NCBI GenBank assembly: GCA_021234155.1
Contig: JAJEKV010000003.1
Span: forward strand, 16,786,386 to 16,850,385
Length of the DNA stretch: 64,000 nt
DNA from: Isoetes taiwanensis
Lineage: Eukaryota > Streptophyta > Lycopodiopsida > Isoetales > Isoetaceae
Reading direction: 5' to 3'
Positions 1-9,263 of the stretch are shown here, one piece after another. The translations under genes and the position numbers were made by a program. Every line of letters begins with the position of its first letter. Position 1 is the stretch's first letter. The notes below the pieces were generated by a model. The model saw nothing but the letters and a program-made list of their open reading frames with translations, did no database searches and was not told the DNA's origin.

Positions 1-1
1 A

Positions 2-166
2 CCTTATGTGAGCAGCTTCTCTAGCAAGCCCATGCAGAAGACTACTGTCACTCCCAGATTACCACCTAGGATTACAAGTGATCCAAAGGCCAACATGGTG
101 AATACTATGCAATCTTATAACACTACTGCTGGCAGTGTCTCTAAAAGCCTATGGCTAATTCTGTGA
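2..166 (+). other. Partial open frame at left edge, unknown
   Basis: The frame is open from the window edge for 54 residues and is rich in Ser, Thr, Pro and Lys. A second short frame ending near 243 continues with similar composition. It may be the decayed 3' end of a coding region that begins outside the window, possibly of the Penelope-like element that follows. No domain is recognised. Confidence 0.2.
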
Positions 167-442
167 CTGGAATGGAGGAAAAAATCATTTCCCTGGAAGA
201 CAATACGCTAATGAAAGTGGACTATGTAGAAGACTCAGTATAATAACTTCTTGACTAGAAGTTCAAGGTTGTTAGTACCATAAAAAAAGAATTAGCCTGA
301 CCCTTAGGGACAGGCAGTTTTTGAAAAATTCCAAAAATTTGACAATACTTTTGTCTTAACCTTACAATTAATACAAGCTGCTTTTAATGTTGGAAAAATT
401 TGATCAAATAGCTAACTCTACATATTTGTGTAGGACAAAACC

Positions 443-1550
443 ATGAAGACCAGGATTGTTACGAAAGATATCAACAAAAAGAAACATATGACAAGCAAAG
501 AAAAGGACAAAGAGAAACGAATAGTTCATATGACATTTCTATCCAAGGCTTTGGATGGCTTTGATATCAGGCAAATCTTCCATGATGTAATGTTTGAAAT
601 ATTTCAGGATAGAGGTTCAGACATTGTGCAAAAAACCACCTTTGCTTGGAGGTATATCAATCAAATTAGGGATAAGGTTTACAAACCCTACCTTATTTTT
701 GCTGAGGAAGCAGCCAAAAAGTGCCCTTACAAAAACCCTAACTTGGCAAGGTTTATAGATAAGGAAATTGGCCATATTAGAACCACTAATTTGGAGATTG
801 TTCATTCTGTTAAACTCAGAAAAGCAATGGGTTATGGCTTGAATCATATACCTGACAATGCACTTAGCATTCAGGAGTTTATGTCAGAATTCGAAAAATT
901 ATGTATGCAATTCTTTATGGTGCATAAGTATGACTTGCTGGATATCACAGAAGAGGACAAGCTGAACATATGCAACTTGCTTCAAAAGTTGGCTCATACA
1001 GAGATTGTGGAGCTAAAAAACAAGTTACCACTCAAAAGTTTCCTATGGAAGGATCTAGAGGTACACAAAAATGTTGAATGGTTAAACAAAAACATGTTTG
1101 TGGCAGGTTTAGACAAAACAGCGAACAATGCAGTGTTTATCTGCCCTTGGCATGTTGTCCAGATGGCAAAAATGAGGCTTCAAAGTGCTTTTCCACAAAG
1201 AAGAAACATCCCCTGACGAGGTAAAAAACAGTTGCATATCTGACATTTCTAACCTTTTAGGGTTGGAACAAATTCTCAGCAAAAAGCTATCATATCTTAT
1301 GGCCACATACAAGGAGCACAAAAAGGAATACAGGTGGCTTACAAATGCACATGACACCATCTCAGAAACAACGAACATTATAACTGGTATTCTGAGCAAT
1401 TTCTTAGATATTTGGCCTAAAGTTTGTTTTAAAATGACTGCCAAATACAGGTTTTGGAACCCGAAAATGATTAATGCATGCTGGATTATTAATTCCATAT
1501 ACGATGTAGTTCTCAACCTACCTTACAGAATCCACAATGTGTTTGCAGCC
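443..1550 (+). mobile_element. Penelope-like element reverse transcriptase, 5' half
   Basis: The reading begins with a basic N-terminal stretch, then a helical region with GYGLNHIP, a motif I associate with the N-terminal part of Penelope-like (PLE) reverse transcriptases. It then shows DKTANNAVFICPWHVVQ and YKEHKKEYRW, which match the PLE finger motifs (the K-x-HK motif is typical of the group). The reading is broken in places and is cut at 1550 by the gypsy element whose target duplication is CAGCC. The palm domain, with YIDD, lies on the far side from 19701. PLEs are reverse transcriptases related to telomerase and spread without LTR-type integration. No GIY-YIG endonuclease is visible in this half. 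Confidence 0.7.
1546..1550. repeat. Target-site duplication CAGCC (left copy)
   Basis: CAGCC directly precedes the 5' LTR and is repeated directly after the 3' LTR at 19696-19700. A 5-bp duplication is the rule for Ty3/gypsy integration, and this fixes the ends of the element. Confidence 0.95.
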
Positions 1551-3136
1551 TGTGACGTTCCAAGTATTTATACGGTACACGTATAAATATACAGACACGT
1601 CACCCAGTAAAGGTACGCCACCATGGGGTATTTTGACATTGACCTAAAAGGGATTAATTTAGCTATGCTAAATTAACCATTAAAGGATAATTATCCAATT
1701 AATTGAATAATACTAATTGGCTATTTAGGGGAGCGCCACCTGGCCTAACTTGATTGGCCAGCATGGGAAGTTCCAATTTGGGTCATCAACTTGACCCCTA
1801 GCCCTGATTGACTCCCAAAATCGATCAAGAGGAGCAGCAGCTGAGCGCCCACCTTGCCAAGCACCTTTACCTGTGTGTCCAGAGCTGAGCGCCAAGTCCA
1901 AGGAAGATGGAAGCACCAAATGACAACGGATCCAGCAGGAACTCAGATGGGTGGTTAGTGTAGCTTGATATTCCTAGAGTAGCGCCCCTGTTGGGCCCTT
2001 GTAGCGTTTATTTCTTCTGTTCTCTTTGTGTTTTACTTGTAGGAACTAACCCTTGATTGCAAAGGTGAGTTCTCTTCATTTCTGATTTTGGTCTTGCTCT
2101 TAAAGGATGGATTGATAGTTCTTTGCATAGTATTACTCTGGAAATGGGGGAATTAAAGGGGGTAGAGACCTCTGAGCCATGTTAGTAGTATGCTCCTAGG
2201 TTGATCCCTGTATTTCCCATTAGATGCGGCATGTGCACAAGAGACCACCGAGTCGTCGATGCTATGGAATTGCTTCGCACCAGATAAGGGACGCAGTGGT
2301 GAAGTGGGGGTGGGGACTTGCACGAACATAAAAGGCTCCTGAGACTCCTATAGTGGGCTAGGCCTAATAGCCGGTCACGTAGAGGGCCGGGTATGGGTCT
2401 GACACTCCCTGGGTGCAGAGGTGTGACCCGTATGGGGCACCCTGTGCTTTGAGTAGATTTAGGGTGAGTAAGTCGGGTATGGATGCGGGGGTCGCTGATG
2501 CGGCACGTATTCTCTAGCTCACCCATGGAACCACTGTGATCCTGGAAGGGGACACTTCCCTAACCTGCCTCATCGGACGGGGCTTCATGAACCCTGGAGT
2601 AGGCTCGAAGGGTGATACCTTGAGTCTGCATATCCGGAAGGCTATAGTGACGCCATAGCATGATTGGACTCATCTACAAAGTGTGTATAGGAGGGGCGGA
2701 TGGAGTGGACAACCCTAGCCAATGTTCTATGCCAGCCAACGCCATGTCAAGATTTGGTCTGCTGATCTCTTGAGACCTAGCCGTCAGTCGATCCCCACTG
2801 GAGTCTGAGCCGGGGTAGAACCATGGATTTGGGTGTTTTCCCTAGTATTAAATGCATATTCTTTGTTGTTGTCACTTGGATGGATGTGCCACCCCTCGTG
2901 GTGGTAAATTATGATATGATTATGCTGGTGCTAACCTTGTATTCACGCTTCCGCGACATAGGAGCCCCATTGAAGGCGTGGGCCGAATGACCCCTCTGTG
3001 TCCTTCACTTGAGCATCTTTTTAAAGATGGCCCGAGTTAGATGGGGGGCCCTGCTCATGGTGAGTTGGTTGCCATGGGAGAGGGAAGTCCCCGTATGTAT
3101 ACGTCCGAGTGTCGTATATGTTCAGGGAGCGTCACA
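1551..3136 (+). repeat. 5' LTR of the gypsy element
   Basis: 1586 bp, beginning TGTGACGTTCC and ending GGGAGCGTCACA, so the outer 7 bases form an inverted repeat (TGTGACG / CGTCACA). It is nearly identical to 18110-19695. Short open frames inside it (for example on the minus strand at 1725-1919 and 2182-2526) recur in both LTR copies and show no domain; they are not called as genes. Confidence 0.95.
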
Positions 3137-4342
3137 GTCGTGATTTCGGTTACTCAAAATCATAGCACTGACCAAACCCTAACTCGCTAATTCGGTAGTT
3201 AGGAGGGAGTTTCAGCAAGTGTGATTGTCTAGCTCTTTGATGTTTGGATTTGTGCTAGATTAATATAATAGACTGTAAGTTCTTAAGAAGTTAGGGCGAC
3301 TGGAGCATGGAATAATTTAAGAGCTAAACTTAGCTATTTGGCGATTTTTTAGCACATTTTCAAAAAAAATTGGCTAAAGTAAGTGGAAAAAATTGGAAAA
3401 AATAATAATAATTTTAGCTTAACTTTTTTCGGGACTGCACCATCCCTGGAGCTCTTTAGCCAAATGCTAGAAAGTAAGAATGAAATTTTGTATTGTTTAG
3501 CCAAATCATATAAACTTTTAGAATGAATTTCGGGCTAGTTTAGCTAACATTATTCTAGTTTATATGAAATATATGATTACTGGTTTAGTTTCTAGCATTT
3601 AGGTCCTAGATTTGCTAATTAGCATTATTTTAGAATGTTTTCACAAAGAAAATGACTAAAATAAGTGGAAACGATTGAAAAAGGGTATAGTAATTTGGCT
3701 TAATATTTTTTGTTGGCCACACCAAAGAAATTTTGGGATGATGTTTGAGTTAGTTTAGCTAAAGGCTAGAAAGTATGAGAGGAAAAATGTGTAGTGTTTA
3801 GCTAAACCACAGAAAGTTTTGGGATTAATATCGAGCAAGTTTAGCTAAAGTCATTCTGGCTAATAAGAAATATGCGATTAGTAATTTATTCCCTGGACTG
3901 GAGGACCCAAGTTTGGAAGGGCTATAACTTTTTGTAGGCAGCTCGGATGAAGGCGAAAATGGCTCCAATGGATCGGCCACCTCCCAAATACCCTAGGGGG
4001 CACGTCTCCCGAGGGCGAACAGACAACAGCAGGCCAAAAAATCAAAAGGGGCGCTGCTGTCTTCGGAGGTGTTTCTTTCGCCGAGTTATGGCCGTATAAC
4101 GCTCGCCGCGCCCCATACGATTAAAAGTTAAATTTAAATTTGAATCACTTTTTGAAAAGCGTGTTTCCTTCCACGACTTCCCTCCGCCATAGCCGCCAGA
4201 CTGAAGTTCTGTTTCCGCCATAGCTGACCTTCATGGCTACCTCGCATCAACCCTAAGCCCTAGCGCCCTCGCCTACTCCCTAGCGCCGCTTGTTCAAGTT
4301 TGAGCGCCCTACTTTTCTCTCTTGCTACTCATCGCTAGTGCC
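3137..4342 (+). other. Untranslated leader of the gypsy element, with internal duplication
   Basis: No open frame of note. About 3330-3580 and 3620-3885 are two diverged copies of one block of roughly 280 bp, each with TTTAGCTAAA/TTTAGCCAAA motifs, a segment like AAGTGGAAA and a segment like GCTAGAAAGTA. From about 4150 the sequence turns pyrimidine-rich and looks like a plant 5' untranslated region in front of ORF A. No standard tRNA primer site was recognised directly after the LTR. Confidence 0.6.
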
Positions 4343-5245
4343 ATGATGCCGCGCTTCAAACTTACTGTGGATCTAAAGAAGATGAACGTCTTCCAGCTGT
4401 TTAGCGCGCTAGTAGACCATCTTTCGGATAACAGCCCCACAGTTGATACTGTTCTAGATCTTTTTGTGAAGCACTTTACTGAGGGCCGTAGAATCCCCTA
4501 CCCGATCTTCCACTTTAACTACCGCTTCCTCATGAAGCTCAATGCTACAGACCAACCTTATACCCTGGTGGAGCAGCCTGACCAAGCCTGGGCCCTTGTT
4601 AAGTTCTACCCGCAAGCCGGTTCCGAGGAAGATCCCGCCGAGCTCATTCGGACGGAGGCCCAGCGGGTTCAGCACCTTGCTAGGGTAGAAGACCTTCAAC
4701 AAATAGCTGGTGCCCTACCAGAAGAGCGGGCTAACAGTTTCTACGGTAAAGGCCATGTACTCATGTACAAAGTCCATTACAATCTTCCCACTTTCTTTTG
4801 GAATGAAGACCTTAATAGCTTCATTTTTGAAAATGTTCCACCTAACTTTGACCAAGCCTACATGGACCTCGTGCAAGCTGACATGCGAGCGCGCCCGGCT
4901 AGGTACCATACGGAGATTGCTAGGCGAATACAAGTGCGTTTGGAAAAGAGGCCCGGAATGCAGAGAGAGAGCGGCTCCGTAAGGAAGAGGAGGATGCCCA
5001 AAACCAGCAGAGCGGGAACCAGCAAATGGATCAGCAGGAGGACCAGCAGGAGGACCAGCAGGTTGATCAGCAGGGGGATCAGGATGTTGATCAGCAACAG
5101 GATCAAAATGTTGGTCAGAATGTTGACCATCAGGGAGACCAAAATACTGATCAAAATGTGGATCAGCCTGCGGATCAGGGCGGGGCCAAGAACAGGAAGG
5201 CTACAGTGTGGGCTAATAGGAAGAGGAAGAATACAAAACACGTAA
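4343..5245 (+). CDS. ORF A of the gypsy element: unknown protein upstream of the H3 ORF
   Basis: The first ATG in a good position is at 4343 ([18 protein letters not shown]), after a pyrimidine-rich leader. About 200 residues look like a folded globular protein with many aromatic residues ([28 protein letters not shown]). The last part, from about 4980, becomes very Arg/Ser-rich where it overlaps the H3 ORF and may be non-native reading. I recognise no family. It is not gag, which lies at 8230-9263. It may be the N-terminal partner of the histone-fold protein, or a separate gene carried by the element. The element is a fossil and the state of this ORF is uncertain. Confidence 0.55.
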   Translation: MMPRFKLTVDLKKMNVFQLFSALVDHLSDNSPTVDTVLDLFVKHFTEGRRIPYPIFHFNYRFLMKLNATDQPYTLVEQPDQAWALVKFYPQAGSEEDPAELIRTEAQRVQHLARVEDLQQIAGALPEERANSFYGKGHVLMYKVHYNLPTFFWNEDLNSFIFENVPPNFDQAYMDLVQADMRARPARYHTEIARRIQVRLEKRPGMQRESGSVRKRRMPKTSRAGTSKWISRRTSRRTSRLISRGIRMLISNRIKMLVRMLTIRETKILIKMWISLRIRAGPRTGRLQCGLIGRGRIQNT

Positions 5246-5700
5246 AGGGAGGTGTGGATTATAAGACCCGATTGCAGAGGGATGCCACCATTGCCAAGAA
5301 GACATCGGCTCAGAGACGGGAGAAAATCGTTCAGCGGGCAAAGCATCCAACAACCGGCGGGAAATCCATTCCATCGCTGAAGGCAACCCTCAAGCCGCGA
5401 AAGCCCCATAGATATCGACCGGGCATGGTAGCACTTCGAGAGATACGTAAGTATCAGAAGTCTATTGAGCCATTGATTCGTCGGCTCCCTTTTCAGCGGC
5501 TTGTTCGCGAAATTGCCCAGGAATTTAAAACTGACCTGAGGTTCCAAGCCTTTGCAATCCTCGCACTCCAGGAGGCTGCCGAGGCTTACCTCATAGAGAT
5601 TTTGAGCGACGCCAACCTCTGCGCCATACATGCAAAGAGGGTTACCATAATGCCCAAGGACCTCCAGCTAGCACGAAGGATCCGAGGGGAGTTTCGGTGA
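5026..5700 (+). CDS. Histone H3-fold protein carried by the gypsy element
   Basis: This is a 224-residue open frame. Residues 1-50 are Asp/Gln repeats (DQQEDQQ, DQNVDQ). Residues 55-126 form a Lys/Arg-rich tail with no canonical ARTKQTARKS start. Residues 127-224 are a full histone H3 core: [76 protein letters not shown]. By eye about four fifths of the core residues match plant H3. Changes cluster at the end of helix 1 and in helix 2 (for example [16 protein letters not shown]). Loop 1 has the ordinary H3 length and lacks the insertion and Trp typical of plant CENH3, so this is an H3 derivative with a replaced N-tail rather than a clear centromeric H3. There is no intron. Core histones package DNA in nucleosomes; its role in the element is unknown. 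Confidence 0.85.
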   Translation: MDQQEDQQEDQQVDQQGDQDVDQQQDQNVGQNVDHQGDQNTDQNVDQPADQGGAKNRKATVWANRKRKNTKHVKGGVDYKTRLQRDATIAKKTSAQRREKIVQRAKHPTTGGKSIPSLKATLKPRKPHRYRPGMVALREIRKYQKSIEPLIRRLPFQRLVREIAQEFKTDLRFQAFAILALQEAAEAYLIEILSDANLCAIHAKRVTIMPKDLQLARRIRGEFR

Positions 5701-5953
5701 CTAGGCGACTATCTTTCTTCTGTTGTAAAATTTTTGTGGACTTATCTATGTAAAGTATTCCAATTTGAATATAAAAATGTTTTTTTCCGCCATTTGGTGT
5801 GAATTTAAAAATAAATTATTAATTAAATAATAATTTTTAATAGTAATTTCGGGAAACGTGCCAAAAAGTATACAACCCCTTTTTGGCCATTAGGGTTTCA
5901 TTTCCCTTCTTGCTTTCCGCGTTTTCCTTCTCCTCCCTTGCGCCTTCATCCTC
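5701..5953 (+). promoter_or_regulatory. Spacer resembling a 3' UTR followed by a 5' UTR
   Basis: After the H3 stop comes a T-rich stretch with GAATATAAAAATG and, further on, AAATAAATTATT, resembling plant poly(A)-signal regions. The last 80 bases before the ATG at 5954 are pyrimidine-rich (TTTCCCTTCTTGC, CTTCTCCTCCC), like a plant 5' leader. This suggests the H3 ORF and ORF B are separate transcription units or separately captured cDNAs. This is inferred from composition only. Confidence 0.4.
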
Positions 5954-7156
5954 ATGGCTCGCCCAACCCTTCAGCAATGGTATTTGGATGGAGAACACTG
6001 GGACCCTGCGGTTCCCTTTGATCTTCTTCACCCTTATCTCCTCCAGCAAGTAGACCTCATCTCTAACATGCAGGCGCATCCCGATTACGCCGCCTTCCTT
6101 CAGTTCTACTGTGAAGAGATTTTACCTGCATGTGTCTACAATGATGATGATTCGCAGCTCTATCTCGACTTCCACACCCTGCTCCAGATGCTAGGGGGTG
6201 ATGAGCATGCCCGGAATGTCATTAAGGGCATAAGGAGGCGAGGGACTGACCTCCCTATTGTCACAATAGATCGGGAAGCTTGTTTTGAGGCCCGATTTGC
6301 ACTGGCCATCATTATGGACCAGTATATTGAGGACGAGGAGATAGCTGCTGAGCATTCCTCTACGCTTGTACCTCCTGACCCGAAAGACGACGAAGTCGTC
6401 GACGAGCAGGATTTTGTAAGGTGGAGGGAACTTGGCACTGAAGCCCCTGCAAGTCGAGAGAAAGCCCTCAAGCTCGAAGGGCTAAATCTTCTTCCTACAG
6501 TACTCTTGAATAACCAAGAGTACCTGATTCTTGAGGACATTATGTGGGCCTACCGCGTCATTGCTGATATGCGGGGCCGCAAAAAGATAGAGGTCCTCTA
6601 TGATCTTGCTGAGTATTGCCAGGATGACTTCCTCGACTTTACCACACCGGTTGTGCATCCCCCACCAGTCGAGAACTTGTTGGCATACCGGCCAGAGGAA
6701 CTAGAGCCCGTTGAGACCCTTTTGTCACTTCGGCAGTTCTTATTGACTGACACACCCCAGCCTCCAGAGGAGCATTTTGCAGCTCCGATGCGGCCTCCTT
6801 CTGCAGATCAGCCATTGCAGATTACCATGGGAGGTATGGATGAAGACGAGGAAGACCTTTGGGATACCAAGGTGAGCCTTAAGGATGACAAGGAAGAAGC
6901 AGAGGAGGAGAAGCTCCCCGAGAACTTGGAAAAGGAAGCGGAGACCTCCAGGGATCCTCAGATTAGGGCAATGGGCAACCATGTGCCCCGATTCTTTCTT
7001 TCAGCCTTTCGGCAAGGTGAGGTATTGTTCTTCTCCAAGAACTTGGGGCCTTCTTCTGAAGCTTCTTGGTGGGTGCTTCGTGCCATATCCACTTTGGCGG
7101 GCCACAAGAAGATAGACTACCATGCCACCACCATTACATTGGTCCGTTGGCTATAG
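5954..7156 (+). CDS. ORF B of the gypsy element: 400-residue acidic protein, unknown
   Basis: It starts at ATG 5954 (MARPTLQQWYLDGEHWDP) and is rich in acidic residues. Residues 1-260 look globular (LHPYLLQQVDLI, LYLDFHTLLQMLGG, EYLILEDIMWAYRVIADM). Residues 290-335 are a strongly acidic run (DEDEEDLW, DDKEEAEEEK). Acidic tracts are common in histone chaperones, and this ORF directly follows a histone-fold ORF, but I see no chaperone family signature and the link is only a guess. No gag, protease or envelope motif is visible. The downstream frames to about 7337 (ending PMDEEEGPNS) have similar composition. No function is assigned. Confidence 0.55.
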   Translation: MARPTLQQWYLDGEHWDPAVPFDLLHPYLLQQVDLISNMQAHPDYAAFLQFYCEEILPACVYNDDDSQLYLDFHTLLQMLGGDEHARNVIKGIRRRGTDLPIVTIDREACFEARFALAIIMDQYIEDEEIAAEHSSTLVPPDPKDDEVVDEQDFVRWRELGTEAPASREKALKLEGLNLLPTVLLNNQEYLILEDIMWAYRVIADMRGRKKIEVLYDLAEYCQDDFLDFTTPVVHPPPVENLLAYRPEELEPVETLLSLRQFLLTDTPQPPEEHFAAPMRPPSADQPLQITMGGMDEDEEDLWDTKVSLKDDKEEAEEEKLPENLEKEAETSRDPQIRAMGNHVPRFFLSAFRQGEVLFFSKNLGPSSEASWWVLRAISTLAGHKKIDYHATTITLVRWL

Positions 7157-7558
7157 CAGCATTGGGGACGTGGCGGGCTGCGCTAATATGCGCCTCCTTG
7201 TGGCGGCACCTTTGGCCACTTGCTTACCACCGGAAGCAGCAGCTCGAGCCACCCTCTCTGCTAGCCCCAGTGCTACTTTGATGCGCTACCGTCCACCTCC
7301 TCAGCCTATGGACGAAGAGGAGGGACCTAATTCTTAGATAATCGTATTACGCATCTTGTACTGCGTATAGTTGTAAATTTTGGTTTGGCATTTTTTTTAG
7401 CCATTTTATAAATTATGATGTGCCATCTTCTTATCAATTATGACTATTGTATCAATGAATACAATTAAATTGTTCTCTTCCATGATACGTCCTTGTATCT
7501 ATTAGAGTTTCGAGTGTAAGAAACTGTTCTACATTATATTCATTCTTGCTGTCTTGCA
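7157..7558 (+). other. Spacer between ORF B and ORF C
   Basis: A short open frame to 7337 is followed by AT-rich sequence with TTGTAAATTTTGG and ATGAATACAATTAAA, which resembles a plant 3' end region. TTGCAG at 7554-7559 would fit a splice acceptor just before the ORF C reading. That is only a resemblance. Confidence 0.3.
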
Positions 7559-8065
7559 GATTATGGCCTCGCTGAGTTTGAGGAAAGGATCACAAATGAC
7601 ATCCGAAGGGACGATCCAGGACCTCCAGAACAGGATTATGGCCAACGATACGGGGAGTACCCCGAGCGGGATGGTGATGATTACGAGGTGGGGGAACCTG
7701 CAGAAGAGGGAGAGCCTTATGATCCAGCCAAGGGATTGGAAATTGTCAACATTCTCCGTGAACGTGCTTACGAGGATCTGCAACAAACTCTTCGTCAAAC
7801 ATGGGACTATTGGGACATGACAAGGCACGAAACTTTTGCTGACGCCAACGATCACTTGTGGCAGATTTTCTATGCTCTAAGAAGGCTTTTTAATCTCCTC
7901 ATCATTAGCCCCACACTGGACTACCAACCTGTTATCGTCCAAGCCTGGGCTCGCTACAAGTTAGTGAGAGCTGTACGCGAGAGCGTTCTACCTATCTTGT
8001 ACCCCTTTTGCGCAGCCCTAGGTCCGGTCCACTCAGTTTTGTTTTCTATGTTATGTGTGAGTTGA
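7559..8065 (+). CDS. ORF C of the gypsy element: unknown protein
   Basis: The frame is open from before 7559 to the stop at 8065; the true start is uncertain. The first third is rich in Asp, Glu, Gly and Tyr (QDYGQRYGEYPERDGDDYE). The rest is helical (GLEIVNILRERAYEDLQQ, HLWQIFYALRRLFNLLI) and ends in a hydrophobic tail. No known domain is recognised. AATAAA near 8169 and the T-rich sequence after it would serve as its 3' end. Like ORFs A and B, it sits before gag, where most plant gypsy elements have nothing. Confidence 0.4.
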   Translation, partial: DYGLAEFEERITNDIRRDDPGPPEQDYGQRYGEYPERDGDDYEVGEPAEEGEPYDPAKGLEIVNILRERAYEDLQQTLRQTWDYWDMTRHETFADANDHLWQIFYALRRLFNLLIISPTLDYQPVIVQAWARYKLVRAVRESVLPILYPFCAALGPVHSVLFSMLCVS

Positions 8066-8229
8066 AGAATTGCCCAATGTAAAGTGTCTACCTCTGTATT
8101 ATATAACTTTAAGTTTTGTAACTGCCTTCCATCTCATGATCTTCAATGTAACGACTGTTCTCACTTATAATAAAGATCTTTTCTATTGTAATTTTTTTTT
8201 TTATTCTCTCTCTCTCTATACCATACGAA

Positions 8230-9263
8230 ATGATCTTCTTTGGGAGACTTGATGCCACCATAATTCTCTTTATACTTTTTTTTATGCTCAATATAGACGG
8301 TGCACGCAACGCCGCCTGGCAGATGCCCTCGAATGCCAGTAGACTAACACCTGAACAAGAACTTATGCTGATGAAGAGGCAATTAGTCGAGTTACAAACT
8401 TATGTGTTGAATACCAATCCACCACACCATATGCAGGAAGACGGACCGGAGTTACCTCCGTTACCACCAAGTCCACCACCACAGCAGCCACTTGCACCTG
8501 AACCAGGCCCCGTGCCTGCACAAAAGAGGCACCATTCTAAATGTCGTCGGAGTTCCTCTAGGGATAGCGCCACCTCCTCACAATCAGCCACTTCTGTGTC
8601 CTCTGAGTCGTCTGTATCATCCGATGACCATGCAAAGCGCCGGGACAAGGAGTACCGTAAGACGGTTGATACGGCCATAACTAGTATATGGAAGAATAGG
8701 AAACTGGCCCAGTTTGATGGGAAATTTAGAGGCGGACTGAAGAGATGAAGGAGTTTGGAAAATCCTACAGTATGACAGAAAAGGATACAGGAAAGGTTGC
8801 CACCACAAACCTTACAGGAGCTGCCCGTATTTGGTGGAAGGGCTATGCCAGAGCCAAGCATCTGGACAGACGCAGGTGCAAGTTCAAAAAGTTTGCAAAA
8901 GCCTTTAAGCCGTATTACGTGCCTCGTGCGCACAAATGCCAACAGATTCAAACTTTTTACCGGTTGGAGCAAAAGGGCATGACAGTTCAGGCCTACACAG
9001 ATGAATTCATGTGCCTGAGGCTATATGTACCGGGTATGAATGAAAAGAGGGCGGTGGAGGGTTATATTGAAGGATTGGCCCCATCAATTAAACGAATGGT
9101 TAAGGCCATAGACCCCAAGTCGGTTGCAGAGGCTGAGGCTAAGGCATTGAGCCTGGAAGAGGACACGCCGCGAAGCCAGTCCAGCACCTTACTCCCAGTC
9201 ACGCCCATACACACCTTACAAGGGCCATTTGCCGAGTCTGGGACCCTCTCAGCAGAACTCTAA
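8230..9263 (+). CDS. gag: gag region of the gypsy element
   Basis: The N-terminal part has a short helical segment ([17 protein letters not shown]), a Pro-rich linker and a Ser/Arg-rich stretch. The second part (from about 8745) carries the plant Retrotrans_gag signature: ARIWWKGY, then [30 protein letters not shown], and [13 protein letters not shown]. Gag forms the particle that packages element RNA. The zinc knuckle that normally ends gag is read at the start of the pol frame that overlaps its end. Part of a broken element. Confidence 0.8.

Noticed and set aside
1725-2526. Minus-strand frames within the 5' LTR (and the same at 18284-19085)
   Set aside because: They occur only because the LTR is duplicated; no domain, and LTRs are regulatory.
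4858-5631. Long minus-strand frame of 257 residues
   Set aside because: It is the antisense of the H3 ORF and of the Asp/Gln repeat; the Leu/Ile runs come from that repeat.
5026-5700. Centromeric histone CENH3
   Set aside because: The tail is divergent, but loop 1 has ordinary H3 length and the CENH3-type Trp and insertion are missing, so H3-like is the safer call.
7122-7337. Separate small gene after ORF B
   Set aside because: It overlaps the end of ORF B, has no clear start context and resembles the tail composition of ORF B.
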